From: Pararhizobium arenae
GTDB taxonomy: Bacteria > Pseudomonadota > Alphaproteobacteria > Rhizobiales > Rhizobiaceae
DNA length: 64,000 nt
Assembly: GCF_001931685.1 (NCBI RefSeq)
Contig: NZ_MOOY01000008.1
Location: 248,001-312,000, forward strand
Reading direction: 5' to 3'
The translations under genes and the position numbers were made by a program. The stretch's first letter is position 1. Every line of letters starts with the position of its first letter. Below the pieces are notes generated by a model. That model worked only from the letters and a program-made list of their open reading frames with translations. It was not told the origin of the DNA and ran no database searches. This document shows positions 47,338-58,353 of the stretch, one piece after another.

Positions 47338-48747
47338 GTGGCGGAAAACAAGATCTTTGCCGGCCCCCGCGTCCGGCGTATCCGCAATGCGCAGGGGCTC
47401 ACGCAGACGGCCATGGCCGATGCGCTCGGCATTTCGCCGTCCTATCTGAACCTGATCGAGCGCAACCAGCGGCCCCTGACCGTCCAGCTGCTCCTGAAGC
47501 TCGCCTCCGTCTACAAGCTGGACCTTGAGGAACTGCGCGGCGAAACCTCCGACAACATCGCCGAGCTGCGCGCGATGTTTTCCGATCCGCTGCTGTCCGG
47601 CGAGCTGCCGGGCGATCAGGAGCTGATCGAGGTGGCGGAGGCCGCGCCGAATGTCGCGAGCGGTATCCTAAAGCTCTACCGCGCCTACCGTGAGCAATCC
47701 TTGCGGCTGAAGGATCTGAGCGGGCTGCTGGCGGAGGAGGGGCATGTCGCCGCCCTTTCCGGCGCCCGTTTGCCGGCGGATGAGGTGCGCGACGTTCTGG
47801 AGGCGCGGCCTTCTTATTTCGAAGATATCGAGGTCGCTGCGGAAGCCTTTCACACGGCGCTTGCCCCGGCGGACGATCTCGGCGGCGCCTTGAAGGAGTG
47901 GCTGCGCAAGAACCATGGCATGACGATCCGGACGTTGCCGGTGCATGTGATGCCCGGCCTGCGCCGTCGTTTCGATCGCCATTCCATGCGGCTTTTTCTG
48001 TCCGAGCGGCTATCCCTGCAGGATCAGTTGCGCGAGATCGCCATGGAGACCGCGCAGATAGTCTTGCACGAGGCGTTGTCGAGTGAGCTCGATCGCCTGT
48101 CGCTTTCGACCAGTGAAGCGCGACGTATCGCCCGCTTCGAGCTTGCGCGGTATGCGGCGCTGGCCTTGATGATGCCCTATGGCGCTTTCCTCGCGGCGGC
48201 GCAGCGGTTGAAATATGATCTTTCGGCGCTCGCCGCCCGTTTCCGCGTGTCGTTCGAGCAGGCGGCAAGCCGGCTCGCCACGCTGCAGCGGCCGGGTGCG
48301 GCAACGATCCCTTTTTTCCTGATGGAAATCGACAGTGCCGGAAACCGCCTCCGGCTTTCGGGCGCACAGGGATTTCCGAAAGCCCGCTTCGGCGGCAGCT
48401 GTCCCAAGCTCAATATCTATTCCGCCTTCGCGCAGCCGGGGCAGGTGCTGGCGGAGCGGGCGGAGATTTTTGGTGGCGGCGAGTTTCTCGTCGTCTCCCG
48501 CACGGTCGAGGGGCCGCAAGCCGGTTTCGGCGAGCGCGTTCGACGCACCGCGCTGCTGATCGGCTGCGATGCCAGCCATGCGGCAGAAACGGTCTACGGC
48601 GAAAGCCCGCTCGCGACGGTCGCGGCGGGCACGGCCTGCCGGCTCTGCGAGCGGCAGGGCTGCCTGGCGCGGGCCGAGCCGCCGGTGACCCGGCCGCTCG
48701 GTTTGGATGAGATGGTGACCGGCTTCAGCGCCTTTGATTTTCAGTAG
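47338..48747 (+). CDS. ScfR/RamB-family acyl-CoA-responsive regulator
   Basis: This regulator of about 469 residues has an N-terminal XRE helix-turn-helix (GPRVRRIRNAQGLTQTAMAD, then GISPSYLNLIERNQRP). A central IrrE/M78-like region follows (about 165-290, with RRIARFELARYAALALMMPY), and a C-terminal DUF2083 domain ends in a cysteine cluster (CRLCERQGC). This architecture is that of short-chain acyl-CoA regulators controlling glyoxylate-shunt and propionate genes. It diverges from aceA. The GTG at 47338 is eight bases after AAGG; a GTG at 47332 is too close to it. Its stop overlaps the convergent desaturase gene by 7 bp. Confidence 0.82.
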   Translation: MAENKIFAGPRVRRIRNAQGLTQTAMADALGISPSYLNLIERNQRPLTVQLLLKLASVYKLDLEELRGETSDNIAELRAMFSDPLLSGELPGDQELIEVAEAAPNVASGILKLYRAYREQSLRLKDLSGLLAEEGHVAALSGARLPADEVRDVLEARPSYFEDIEVAAEAFHTALAPADDLGGALKEWLRKNHGMTIRTLPVHVMPGLRRRFDRHSMRLFLSERLSLQDQLREIAMETAQIVLHEALSSELDRLSLSTSEARRIARFELARYAALALMMPYGAFLAAAQRLKYDLSALAARFRVSFEQAASRLATLQRPGAATIPFFLMEIDSAGNRLRLSGAQGFPKARFGGSCPKLNIYSAFAQPGQVLAERAEIFGGGEFLVVSRTVEGPQAGFGERVRRTALLIGCDASHAAETVYGESPLATVAAGTACRLCERQGCLARAEPPVTRPLGLDEMVTGFSAFDFQ

Positions 48748-49694
48748 CTGACCGGATGGTGGCTCGGCAGCAGCGGCGCTTCGGTTGCGAAGCATTCCGA
48801 AGCAAGCCCGGTCGTGTAGCCGCGGGTGATATGGGCGCGCGAGGCATAGACCGGGTTCTTCATCAGCACGGCATGCAGTTCCGGCAGGTTGTAATAGGGC
48901 ACGCCGGGATAGAGGTGATGCTCGAGGTGATAGTTGATGTTGTGGGGCGCGAAGAACAGCTTTTCCCAGTGATAGGGATAGACCGTGCGCGAGCTGCCGA
49001 GTTCGTCTGAATAATCCATGCTGCCGAAATGCTCCGCCACGCTGCGGACATAGAGGAACATGCAGAAGAAGGTAAGGAACGGCACGACCCAGTAGGCGGC
49101 AAAATCGTTCCAGAGCCCGAAGACCGAGAAGATCACGCCGGCCAGCACATAAAATCCGATGCGCAGCGCCTTGTAGGTGCGGGTCGAGCGATCGTGCTCG
49201 CCGATGCGCTTGGAGACGTGGATGATGTCGCGGATCGAATTCACCACGAAGAGATAGCCTGCCAGCTGCACAAGACCGCGCCAGACCTTCTGCGGGAAGG
49301 TGAACTGCGCCATGCCGAGCTTGGCCGACCAGTCGGGGTCGTCCTCGGTGTTGGTGTGCTGGTGGTGGGCGAGGTGGTTCATCCGGTAGCCATCGACGGT
49401 GGCGAGGATCGGCCATGCGAGCAGCAGGTCGCTCAGCCAGTCGCTGACCTTGCGGTTCTTGATGATGCGGTAGTGGGCTGCCTCGTGCATGAGGCAGCCG
49501 AAGGCGTGCATGCGACCGGCAATGACCATCACGGCCGCGAGATAGGCGAGCGGGTGCTGCATATATTTGCTGAAGGCGATGGCCGCGGCGATCAGGGCCC
49601 AGTCGAAGGCGATCGCAAGAAGGGTTCTGTGGGGCTGAAGCACGGAAAGCCGCTTCAGCTCGCGCGGATCGATCCGCGGAGATTTCGTTGCCAT
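48741..49694 (-). CDS. Membrane fatty-acid desaturase
   Basis: This integral-membrane di-iron desaturase of about 317 residues has histidine boxes HEAAH (in AFGCLMHEAAHYRI), HHQHTN and HLEHHLYPGVPYYNLPELH, with four to five hydrophobic helices between. It probably introduces double bonds into membrane acyl chains; whether the substrate is acyl-lipid, acyl-CoA or an unusual lipid is not visible. ATG at 49694 (MATKSPRIDPRELKRLSVLQ) has CGGAG upstream. The upstream TTG-start reading to 49715 is rejected. It diverges from potF. Confidence 0.85.
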   Translation of the reverse strand: MATKSPRIDPRELKRLSVLQPHRTLLAIAFDWALIAAAIAFSKYMQHPLAYLAAVMVIAGRMHAFGCLMHEAAHYRIIKNRKVSDWLSDLLLAWPILATVDGYRMNHLAHHQHTNTEDDPDWSAKLGMAQFTFPQKVWRGLVQLAGYLFVVNSIRDIIHVSKRIGEHDRSTRTYKALRIGFYVLAGVIFSVFGLWNDFAAYWVVPFLTFFCMFLYVRSVAEHFGSMDYSDELGSSRTVYPYHWEKLFFAPHNINYHLEHHLYPGVPYYNLPELHAVLMKNPVYASRAHITRGYTTGLASECFATEAPLLPSHHPVSY

Positions 49695-50039
49695 GACTGT
49701 CACTCCGAAACGCAAGACACTGGAGACGGCGGCAGGGTGCCATCGCGATCAGGGTTAATCAATCGTAAACACGGCCGTTAAAGATTGATATAAACTTATG
49801 GTTAACCCTGTTTGTCTGGCTGCCTCTGATCCTGTGTGCATCGCGGGCGGATTCCTGAAAAACACGTTTTTTGAAGAGCTTGCTAAAATCGGGAGCGTGT
49901 TTGAAGACTTCGAGGAAGCGCCGAAAAGCGCTTGTGGTTGTGTGAAAACATGCCTAACCTCACCTTGCGCATAGAGTGGGCCGCCCGGCGACTGACGCCA
50001 GACCACCGGACGCGGGCCAAAAAAACCAAGGGGAATTTT
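49695..50039. other. 345-bp divergent intergenic region, desaturase/potF
   Basis: No gene is supportable here. It contains an AT-rich stretch 49755-49800 with TTAA-N7-TAAAC (49755-49770), one mismatch from a CtrA box, and likely promoters for both directions. The open frame leading into potF from 49932 is not coding-like because the signal peptide begins at 50040. Confidence 0.4.
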
Positions 50040-51134
50040 ATGTCGCGTAAGATTGTTTCAGCTTTTGCTGCGCTGATCCTTGCCGGGTCGGCATCCATTG
50101 CCAGCGCGCAGGAGCGCGTCGTCAACGTTTTCAACTGGTCCGATTATATCGACGCCAGCATTCTCGAAGATTTCACCAAGGAAACCGGCATCAAGGTCGT
50201 CTATGACGTCTTCGATTCCAACGAAATTCTTGAAACCAAGCTGCTGGCCGGCGGCTCGGGTTACGACGTCGTCGTTCCGACGGCGACCTTCCTGCAGCGC
50301 CAGATCGCGGCCGGCGTGTTCCAGAAGCTCGACAAGACGAAGCTGCCGAACATCACAAATATGTGGGACGAGATCACCAACCGCATCGCCACCTACGATC
50401 CCGGCAACGAATATGCCGTGGACTACATGTGGGGCACGACCGGCATCGGCTATAACGTCGAAAAGGTGAAGGCGATCCTCGGTACGGATGAAAAGCCGAC
50501 CTGGGATGTGCTGTTCAATCCCGACGTCGCCGCCAAGTTCAAGGATTGCGGCATCCACATCCTCGACTCCCCGACCGATGTGGTGCCGTCCGTTCTGCTC
50601 TATCTCGGCCTGAACCCGGACAGCCACGCGCCTGAGGATCTGGCCAAGGTTGAAGAGGCGCTTCTCAAGGTTCGCCCGTTTGTGCGCAAGTTCCACTCCT
50701 CCGAGTATATCAACGCACTCGCCAACGGCGATATCTGCCTGGCCATCGGCTATTCGGGCGACGTCTTCCAGGCGCGTGACCGTGCTGCCGAAGCGGATGC
50801 CGGCGTGAAGGTCGATTTCTCGATCCCGCCGACAGGCGCCCAGATGTGGTTCGACGTGATGGCGATCCCCGCGGATGCGCCGCACCCCGAGGAAGCGCAC
50901 GCCTTCATTAACTACATGATGAAGCCGGAAGTCATCGCAAAGGCCAGCGATTATGTCTTTTACGCCAATGGCAACAAGGCATCGCAGCAGTTCATCAGCA
51001 AGGACGTGATCGGCGACACCGCGATCTATCCGCCGGAAGACGTCATGAAGAAGCTCTTCACCACCACGCCCTTCGACGCCAAGGAACAGCGGGTGCTGAC
51101 GCGGATGTGGACCAAGGTCGCCACCGGCCAGTAA
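50040..51134 (+). CDS. potF: PotF-type putrescine/spermidine-binding protein
   Basis: This 364-residue periplasmic binding protein has a clear signal peptide (KIVSAFAALILAGSASIASA, cleavage near residue 23). The mature domain carries the PotF/PotD signatures VVNVFNWSDYIDASILEDFT, VYDVFDSNEILETKLLAGGS, YAVDYMWGTTGIGYN and LAIGYSGDVFQARD. Trp and Asp residues of polyamine-binding proteins are retained in the WSDY and YSGD segments. ATG at 50040 follows AAGGGGA. It heads potFGHI and is separated from potG by a strong hairpin, favouring excess binding protein. Confidence 0.92.
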   Translation: MSRKIVSAFAALILAGSASIASAQERVVNVFNWSDYIDASILEDFTKETGIKVVYDVFDSNEILETKLLAGGSGYDVVVPTATFLQRQIAAGVFQKLDKTKLPNITNMWDEITNRIATYDPGNEYAVDYMWGTTGIGYNVEKVKAILGTDEKPTWDVLFNPDVAAKFKDCGIHILDSPTDVVPSVLLYLGLNPDSHAPEDLAKVEEALLKVRPFVRKFHSSEYINALANGDICLAIGYSGDVFQARDRAAEADAGVKVDFSIPPTGAQMWFDVMAIPADAPHPEEAHAFINYMMKPEVIAKASDYVFYANGNKASQQFISKDVIGDTAIYPPEDVMKKLFTTTPFDAKEQRVLTRMWTKVATGQ

Positions 51135-51149
51135 TCCAAACACCAAAGA

Positions 51150-51180
51150 AACTGCCCGGACCTCAAATCCGGGCAGTTTT
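51150..51180 (+). terminator. Terminator-like hairpin between potF and potG
   Basis: AACTGCCCGGA (51150-51160) pairs perfectly with TCCGGGCAGTT (51168-51178), followed by TTTTATAAG. It looks like a full intrinsic terminator, yet potG follows 46 bp later with no obvious strong promoter, so partial read-through or a separate promoter must feed potGHI. Confidence 0.8.
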
Positions 51181-51226
51181 ATAAGGGCCATAGGCCCCGC
51201 ATAAAGATCACATCATTCGGGGATAG

Positions 51227-52372
51227 ATGATGAAGTCACTCGGCAGTATCCGGCGTTCCTTTGCTCCTTGGACCGATCCGACGTCCAAGCCATTCATTTC
51301 CTTTAAAAATGTTACGAAGAAGTTCGGTGATTTCGTCGCCGTCGATGACCTTTCGCTCAACATCTATACCCGTGAGTTTTTCGCTCTTCTGGGCGCGTCC
51401 GGCTGCGGAAAATCGACGCTGCTGCGCATGCTCGCCGGCTTCGAGCAGCCGACCTCTGGCGAAATCATTCTGGACGGCCAGAGCCTTGCCGGCATCCCGC
51501 CCTACAAGCGGCCCGTCAACATGATGTTCCAGTCCTATGCGCTCTTTCCGCATATGTCCGTTGAGACCAACATCGCCTTCGGCCTGAAGCAGGACGGCAT
51601 GCCGAAGCCGCAGATCGCCGAGCGCGTCGATCAGATGCTGAAGCTGGTGAAGCTTGAGAAGTTTGCCAAGCGCAAGCCGCATCAGCTTTCCGGCGGCCAG
51701 CGCCAGCGCGTGGCGCTTGCCCGCTCGCTCGCCAAGCGGCCGAAGGTCCTGTTGCTCGACGAGCCGCTCGGCGCGCTCGACAAGAAGCTGCGCGAGGAAA
51801 CCCAGTTCGAACTGATGGACCTGCAACAGGAACTCGGCCTCACCTTCGTCATCGTCACCCACGATCAGGAAGAAGCGATGACCATGGCAGACCGCATCGC
51901 GCTGATGGCGCATGGCAAGGTCATCCAGGTCTCGACCCCGGCCGAAATCTACGAGGCTCCGAACTCGCGCTTCGTGGCGGATTTCATCGGTGACGTGAAT
52001 ATCTTCGATGGCACAGTTTCGTCGAGCGAGGATGGCAAGCTACAGATCGAGACCGAGTCCGGTTTTCCCATCCGTGTCGCAGCGACAGATGCACCTGCAG
52101 TTGGCGCCAAGGCCGGGTTTGCGGTTCGCCCTGAAAAGATCAAGGTCAGCCGCGAAGAGCCGGTTTCGTTCGGAACCAACGCCATGCGCGGCGAGATCTG
52201 GGATATCGGCTATCTCGGCGACATGACTGTGTTCCATGTCCGGCTGCCCGATGGCAAGGTCGTCAAGGCGTCATCGCTCAATGCGGTGCGTGCCGTCGAG
52301 GACCCGTTGGGCTACGAGCAGGAAGTCTGGATATCCTTCGCCGAGGATGCCGGCGTCGTGCTGAAGGATTGA
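51227..52372 (+). CDS. potG: PotG-type polyamine transporter ATPase
   Basis: This 381-residue ABC ATPase has Walker A LGASGCGKSTLLRMLAGFEQ, Q-loop MMFQSYALFPHMSV, signature LSGGQRQRVALARSLA, Walker B KVLLLDEPLGALDKKLREE and switch VTHDQEEAMTMADR. The C-terminal TOBE domain (about 295-381) is typical of the PotA/PotG group. potH starts 4 bp after the stop, so potG-potH-potI are co-translated. ATG at 51227 or 51230. Confidence 0.92.
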   Translation: MMKSLGSIRRSFAPWTDPTSKPFISFKNVTKKFGDFVAVDDLSLNIYTREFFALLGASGCGKSTLLRMLAGFEQPTSGEIILDGQSLAGIPPYKRPVNMMFQSYALFPHMSVETNIAFGLKQDGMPKPQIAERVDQMLKLVKLEKFAKRKPHQLSGGQRQRVALARSLAKRPKVLLLDEPLGALDKKLREETQFELMDLQQELGLTFVIVTHDQEEAMTMADRIALMAHGKVIQVSTPAEIYEAPNSRFVADFIGDVNIFDGTVSSSEDGKLQIETESGFPIRVAATDAPAVGAKAGFAVRPEKIKVSREEPVSFGTNAMRGEIWDIGYLGDMTVFHVRLPDGKVVKASSLNAVRAVEDPLGYEQEVWISFAEDAGVVLKD

Positions 52373-52376
52373 GCCC

Positions 52377-53288
52377 ATGAGCAGGATCGGTTCGGCCATC
52401 TTCAACCGCCTCGTGATCATCATCCCTTACGCCTGGCTGCTGTTCTTCTTCCTCATTCCCTTCGTCATCGTGTTGCGCATCTCGCTGTCCACGACGGCCG
52501 TGGCGATGCCGCCCTACACGCCGGTCTTCGATCTCGCCGAGGGAATCTCCGGCATCATCGCGGGCGTGAAGGAGTTCTCCTTCGACAATTACATCTGGCT
52601 GACGGAAGACGCGCTCTACGCCAAGGCCTATATGTCGAGCGTCATCATCGCGTTCATCTCGACGATCCTGACGCTGCTGATCGCCTATCCTATCGCCTAT
52701 GGCATGGCGCGGGCGCCAAGCGGCATTCGCCCGACGCTGCTGATGCTCGTGATACTGCCCTTCTGGACGAGCTTTCTGATCCGCGTCTACGCCTGGATCG
52801 CGATCCTGAAACCGGAAGGTCTGCTCAACCAGTTCCTCATGTCGATCGGCGTCATCAGTGAACCGCTGATCATCCTCAACACCAATTGGGCGATCTATAT
52901 CGGTATCGTCTATTCCTATCTGCCCTTCATGGTGCTGCCGCTCTATTCGGCGCTGGAAAAGATGGATCACAGCCTGACGGAAGCGGCACTTGACCTCGGC
53001 TGCACGCCGATCTCGGCCTTCTGGCGCGTCACGTTCCCGCTTTCCATTCCGGGCGTGGTCGCCGGCTGCCTGCTGGTCTTCATTCCTGCCGTTGGCGAAT
53101 TCGTCATCCCCGACCTGCTCGGCGGTTCGGAAACACTGATGATCGGCAAGACCCTGTGGAACGAATTCAACGCCAACCGCGACTGGCCGGTCTCTGCCGC
53201 CGTGGCAACGATCCTGCTGCTCATTCTGGTGGTGCCGATCATGTTCTTCCAGCATGCCCAGACCAAGGCTGACGGGGAGGGCCGCTGA
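52377..53288 (+). CDS. potH: PotH-type polyamine transporter permease
   Basis: This 303-residue permease has six hydrophobic helices, starting LVIIIPYAWLLFFFLIPFVI. The EAA coupling loop is in SLTEAALDLGCTPISAFWRV. It overlaps potI by one base (TGATG). Family and context leave little doubt; individual substrate preference (putrescine versus spermidine) cannot be read from the permease. Confidence 0.92.
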   Translation: MSRIGSAIFNRLVIIIPYAWLLFFFLIPFVIVLRISLSTTAVAMPPYTPVFDLAEGISGIIAGVKEFSFDNYIWLTEDALYAKAYMSSVIIAFISTILTLLIAYPIAYGMARAPSGIRPTLLMLVILPFWTSFLIRVYAWIAILKPEGLLNQFLMSIGVISEPLIILNTNWAIYIGIVYSYLPFMVLPLYSALEKMDHSLTEAALDLGCTPISAFWRVTFPLSIPGVVAGCLLVFIPAVGEFVIPDLLGGSETLMIGKTLWNEFNANRDWPVSAAVATILLLILVVPIMFFQHAQTKADGEGR

Positions 53289-54103
53289 TGTCGACCTGGT
53301 CCCGTTTCAACATCGTTTCGATCATCGTCGGCTTTGCCTTCCTTTACCTGCCGATCGTGCTGCTCGTGATCTTCTCGTTCAACGAATCGAAGCTGGTCAC
53401 GGTCTGGGCGGGCTTTTCGACGCGCTGGTATGTGCAGCTTTTCCAGAATCAGGCGCTCTTGGATGCTGCCTGGGTGACGATCCGCGTGGCGCTGATCTCT
53501 GCGACGGTCGCTACCGTGCTTGGCACGTTCGCGGCGCTTGCCATGACGCGCTACACGCGCTTCCGCGGCCGCATGCTGTTTTCCGGCATGATCTATGCGC
53601 CGCTGGTCATGCCGGAAGTCATCACCGGTCTCTCCATGCTGCTGCTCTTCGTCGCCATCGGCTTTGATCGCGGCTTCTGGACGCTGACGCTCGCCCACAT
53701 CACGTTTACGATGTGCTTCGTCGCCGTCGTCGTGCAGTCGCGACTTCTGTCCTTCGATCGCTCGATCGAGGAGGCGGCCATGGATCTCGGGGCAACGCCG
53801 GTCTCCACCTTCCTGCAGGTCACGCTTCCGGTCATCGCGCCGGCCGTCTTCTCCGGCTGGGTGCTGGCGCTGACGCTGTCGCTCGACGACCTCGTGATCT
53901 CAAGCTTCACGTCGGGTCCGGGTGCCACCACACTGCCGATGAAGATTTACAGCCAGGTGCGCCTCGGCGTGACGCCTGAGATCAATGCGATCTGCACGAT
54001 CCTGATCGGCATCGTCGCGGTCGGCGTGCTGATTGCTTCGGTCGTCTCTCGCCGCCGCGAAGCCCAGCGCGTTGCAGACGAGCGGGCAGCCTTCGCCCAG
54101 TAG
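53288..54103 (+). CDS. potI: PotI-type polyamine transporter permease
   Basis: This 271-residue second permease has about six membrane helices beginning IVSIIVGFAFLYLPIVLLVI. The EAA motif is in SIEEAAMDLGATPVSTFLQV. It is the last gene of the polyamine operon; the convergent AsmA-like gene begins only 3 bp beyond its stop, so no terminator can lie between them. Confidence 0.92.
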   Translation: MSTWSRFNIVSIIVGFAFLYLPIVLLVIFSFNESKLVTVWAGFSTRWYVQLFQNQALLDAAWVTIRVALISATVATVLGTFAALAMTRYTRFRGRMLFSGMIYAPLVMPEVITGLSMLLLFVAIGFDRGFWTLTLAHITFTMCFVAVVVQSRLLSFDRSIEEAAMDLGATPVSTFLQVTLPVIAPAVFSGWVLALTLSLDDLVISSFTSGPGATTLPMKIYSQVRLGVTPEINAICTILIGIVAVGVLIASVVSRRREAQRVADERAAFAQ

Positions 54104-54106
54104 GGG

Positions 54107-55936
54107 TTACGGTTGAGCCGGCAGGGCCGAAAGCGGAGAGATCACCGCATTCGGCCACGACCCGCCCGCGAAGAAGCGGACGGCCGGAGCCGAGTTGTCG
54201 TTTGCCGTCAGCGATCCCGCCAATGCCAGGCCGTTGCTGTGGAAGGGGATGACGCCGGTCAGGACCAGCGTATTCTCTTCGCCACGGATCTCCGCCTTTT
54301 CCAGTGTTGCAACGCCGTCCTTGAGCATGGCCTCGATCTCGGATGATTGCGTTGGAAACGCGCCGTCGGAAGCTGCCGCGGAATCGAAGAAGCGCCCTTG
54401 GGCGATGAGGCTCCGGAAGGTGTCGATATCGAAGCGTGTCAGTGTCCCGCGTCCGCCTCTGAAACGGATATCGCCTGCAAAGTCATTGATCGTGGCGGCA
54501 TTCAGAGGGGTGGCGGTCGCAAGATCCAGGCTCAATGTGCCTTCGCCCCGCAGTGTCGGGCCATCGATCCCGAGATTTTGCACCAGAGCGCCGAAGTCCG
54601 GGTTCTTCAGCGAAACCTGCATTTCCGCACCCTTGGTTCCACCGTCGACCATGCTGATGCGGCCATTCAAAGACCCGCCGGCAAAACCGCTGTCGCCGAT
54701 GTCGATGGAGGTTCGCTCGCCACTGCTCATGATGCCCGCTGCCAGATCGGTCAGGACGATCTGGCCATAGCTCGCGGTCTGGGCGGAAAGCCGCAGATCG
54801 ACGTCGAGCCTTTCCAGCAGCGCAATGCCCTGCTGCGATGCGTCGTCCTTGCTCAGCAGGAAGGGAGAGAAAGCGGCGAAGGTTTCCGCCTGCAGCTTGT
54901 CGAATGCAAGGCTGCCGTTGAGCTTGTGGCTCTCGCCGGGACGACGCGCGAGATCCATCAGGCCGGTGGCATTGGTGCCGTCCATGGTCAGCGTGAGGTC
55001 ATCCATCTTAAGCTCGTTGGCCGTCGTGCTGATCGTCGTTTCGAGAGCCAATGAGGATGTCTGCACGGCGGACCCTGCATCCCTTCCGAACCAGCGAGCA
55101 AGGCCGGAGAGCGACGGCACGCTCAATTGCAGGCCGCCGTTGACACCCGGATACCGTCCGCCTGCGCCTGTACCATCGAAAGCAATCTGCAGAGGTCCCG
55201 AGCCGATTGCGGCACTCAGGCGGCTGTCTCGCCCGGCAAGAAAGGCCATCGGCGCATCGACGGAGAGGTTCAGGTCGACTGGCTCGCCCCCGACGATGGC
55301 GCCGAGATTGGCGTTCAGGCGCGCTTCCGGGCTGCGCCATGCGATCGCGCCGATAATCCTGTCGAGCCGGCCGGAGTAGCCGGTCTGCGCATCCTCGAAA
55401 TCGATGGAGCCGTTCTCGATGACGATATCACCGATAGGTTCTCCGCGCGGTGTTGCTGAGCCTGCGCGTGATTGTTCCATGATGGCCGCGCTCATCCATA
55501 GGGGAGTGGGCCAGTTCGACCGCCCTTCTGCATCGCGCCGGACGGTCAGCACGGGTTCCAGTAGGTGGAAGTCGTAGAACACCGGGGTTCCGCTCAAGGC
55601 GGCGAGCAGATCGAAATCCGCAGTGATCGCTTTTGCCGTGGCAAAGGGGGCGGTTGTTTCTTCTGTTTCAAAACGGATGTCGGACAGCGTCAGCGCCGGA
55701 CCTGGCCAGAAACTGATGGAGGCGCTGCCGACGATAGTTGCGCGTGCGCCCGTCCAACGCGAGAGCGCCGCCTCCATGTTGTCCTTGATGAGCGGGGTCG
55801 AAATAAAGAGCGGCAGGGCGATCTTGACGAACAGCAGGAAGAGCACGAGACCTGCGGTCGTCCAGCGCAGAAACGGTGAACGCAGCAGGCGCACCCATCC
55901 GTCGCGCTTTGCTAAAGATCGAAGGGATGCCGGCAT
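54107..55936 (-). CDS. AsmA-family envelope protein
   Basis: This 609-residue AsmA-like protein has one N-terminal membrane helix (WTTAGLVLFLLFVKIALPLF, about residues 26-45) and a long periplasmic beta-rich region. AsmA motifs occur near the start (PLIKDNMEAALSRWTGARAT, then FWPGPALTLSDIRFE) and repeated short Gly-rich strands lie in the C-terminal third. AsmA-like proteins are thought to act in lipid transfer to, or maintenance of, the outer membrane. No specific partner is encoded nearby. Confidence 0.8.
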   Translation of the reverse strand: MPASLRSLAKRDGWVRLLRSPFLRWTTAGLVLFLLFVKIALPLFISTPLIKDNMEAALSRWTGARATIVGSASISFWPGPALTLSDIRFETEETTAPFATAKAITADFDLLAALSGTPVFYDFHLLEPVLTVRRDAEGRSNWPTPLWMSAAIMEQSRAGSATPRGEPIGDIVIENGSIDFEDAQTGYSGRLDRIIGAIAWRSPEARLNANLGAIVGGEPVDLNLSVDAPMAFLAGRDSRLSAAIGSGPLQIAFDGTGAGGRYPGVNGGLQLSVPSLSGLARWFGRDAGSAVQTSSLALETTISTTANELKMDDLTLTMDGTNATGLMDLARRPGESHKLNGSLAFDKLQAETFAAFSPFLLSKDDASQQGIALLERLDVDLRLSAQTASYGQIVLTDLAAGIMSSGERTSIDIGDSGFAGGSLNGRISMVDGGTKGAEMQVSLKNPDFGALVQNLGIDGPTLRGEGTLSLDLATATPLNAATINDFAGDIRFRGGRGTLTRFDIDTFRSLIAQGRFFDSAAASDGAFPTQSSEIEAMLKDGVATLEKAEIRGEENTLVLTGVIPFHSNGLALAGSLTANDNSAPAVRFFAGGSWPNAVISPLSALPAQP

Positions 55937-56108
55937 TTCCGCTCTTGTCGCCTTGGCTTGAGGTTGTCGGTTTCTGATAGGCCTTCATCCAGAAGAAATC
56001 AAATCCGCGGCGATTGTGCGTCGCTTCCAGGCAGATGTCCCGTCGCCTCGCTCTTTATCTTGCGATGCAGCATGTTATAACGGCGGCCGGTTGGAGTGGA
56101 GGATACGC

Positions 56109-58061
<1,953 letters not shown>

Positions 58062-58129
58062 CGGTTAAAGCGCCGCAGTTTTGTTAATCTTTTCGGGCCT
58101 CGCGTGTTAACCACTTCGCAAAGCTTGCC

Positions 58130-58317
58130 GAAAAGGGCAAGAAATGACGGATCGTCTGGAAAGGTTTTGTTTACGGTTGGCAGCGCATTTTGAGTTCAAC
58201 TTGAGGCTGACCAATGCGGGGTTGGCTTGCGGCTTCTGCCGCCGGACATGATGTCTATTCCCCTCGAGCTTCTGTTTAGCATTAAATTTCAAAGCAGCCG
58301 TTTGGCTGCTTTTTTTT
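58130..58317 (+). ncRNA. Possible small RNA ending at a strong terminator
   Basis: Between acsA2 and the convergent permease gene, the last 188 bp before the terminator at 58291-58317 carry no credible ORF but are unlike random spacer. There is a GC hairpin GCGGCTTCTGCCGC at 58229-58242, a single-stranded C-rich motif TTCCCCTC (58258-58265) followed by an AT-rich segment, and then the T8 terminator. The terminator is 230 nt after acsA2, too far to be its natural end, which suggests a separate short transcript. The C-rich loop resembles the unpaired CCUCC-type motifs of alphaproteobacterial trans-acting sRNAs. The start is not defined. Confidence 0.35.
58291..58317 (+). terminator. Intrinsic terminator after the acsA2 region
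   Basis: AAAGCAGCC (58291-58299) pairs with GGCTGCTTT (58304-58312) around GTTT and continues into a T-run of about eight. It ends either read-through from acsA2 or a separate sRNA. Confidence 0.88.
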
Positions 58318-58353
58318 GCGCAGGCTCAGCATCTGAAGATGGAAATCGGTGCC

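Noticed and set aside
49755-49770. CtrA box between the desaturase gene and potF
   Set aside because: It is TTAA-N7-TAAAC, one mismatch in an AT-rich region, and is recorded only as part of the intergenic description.
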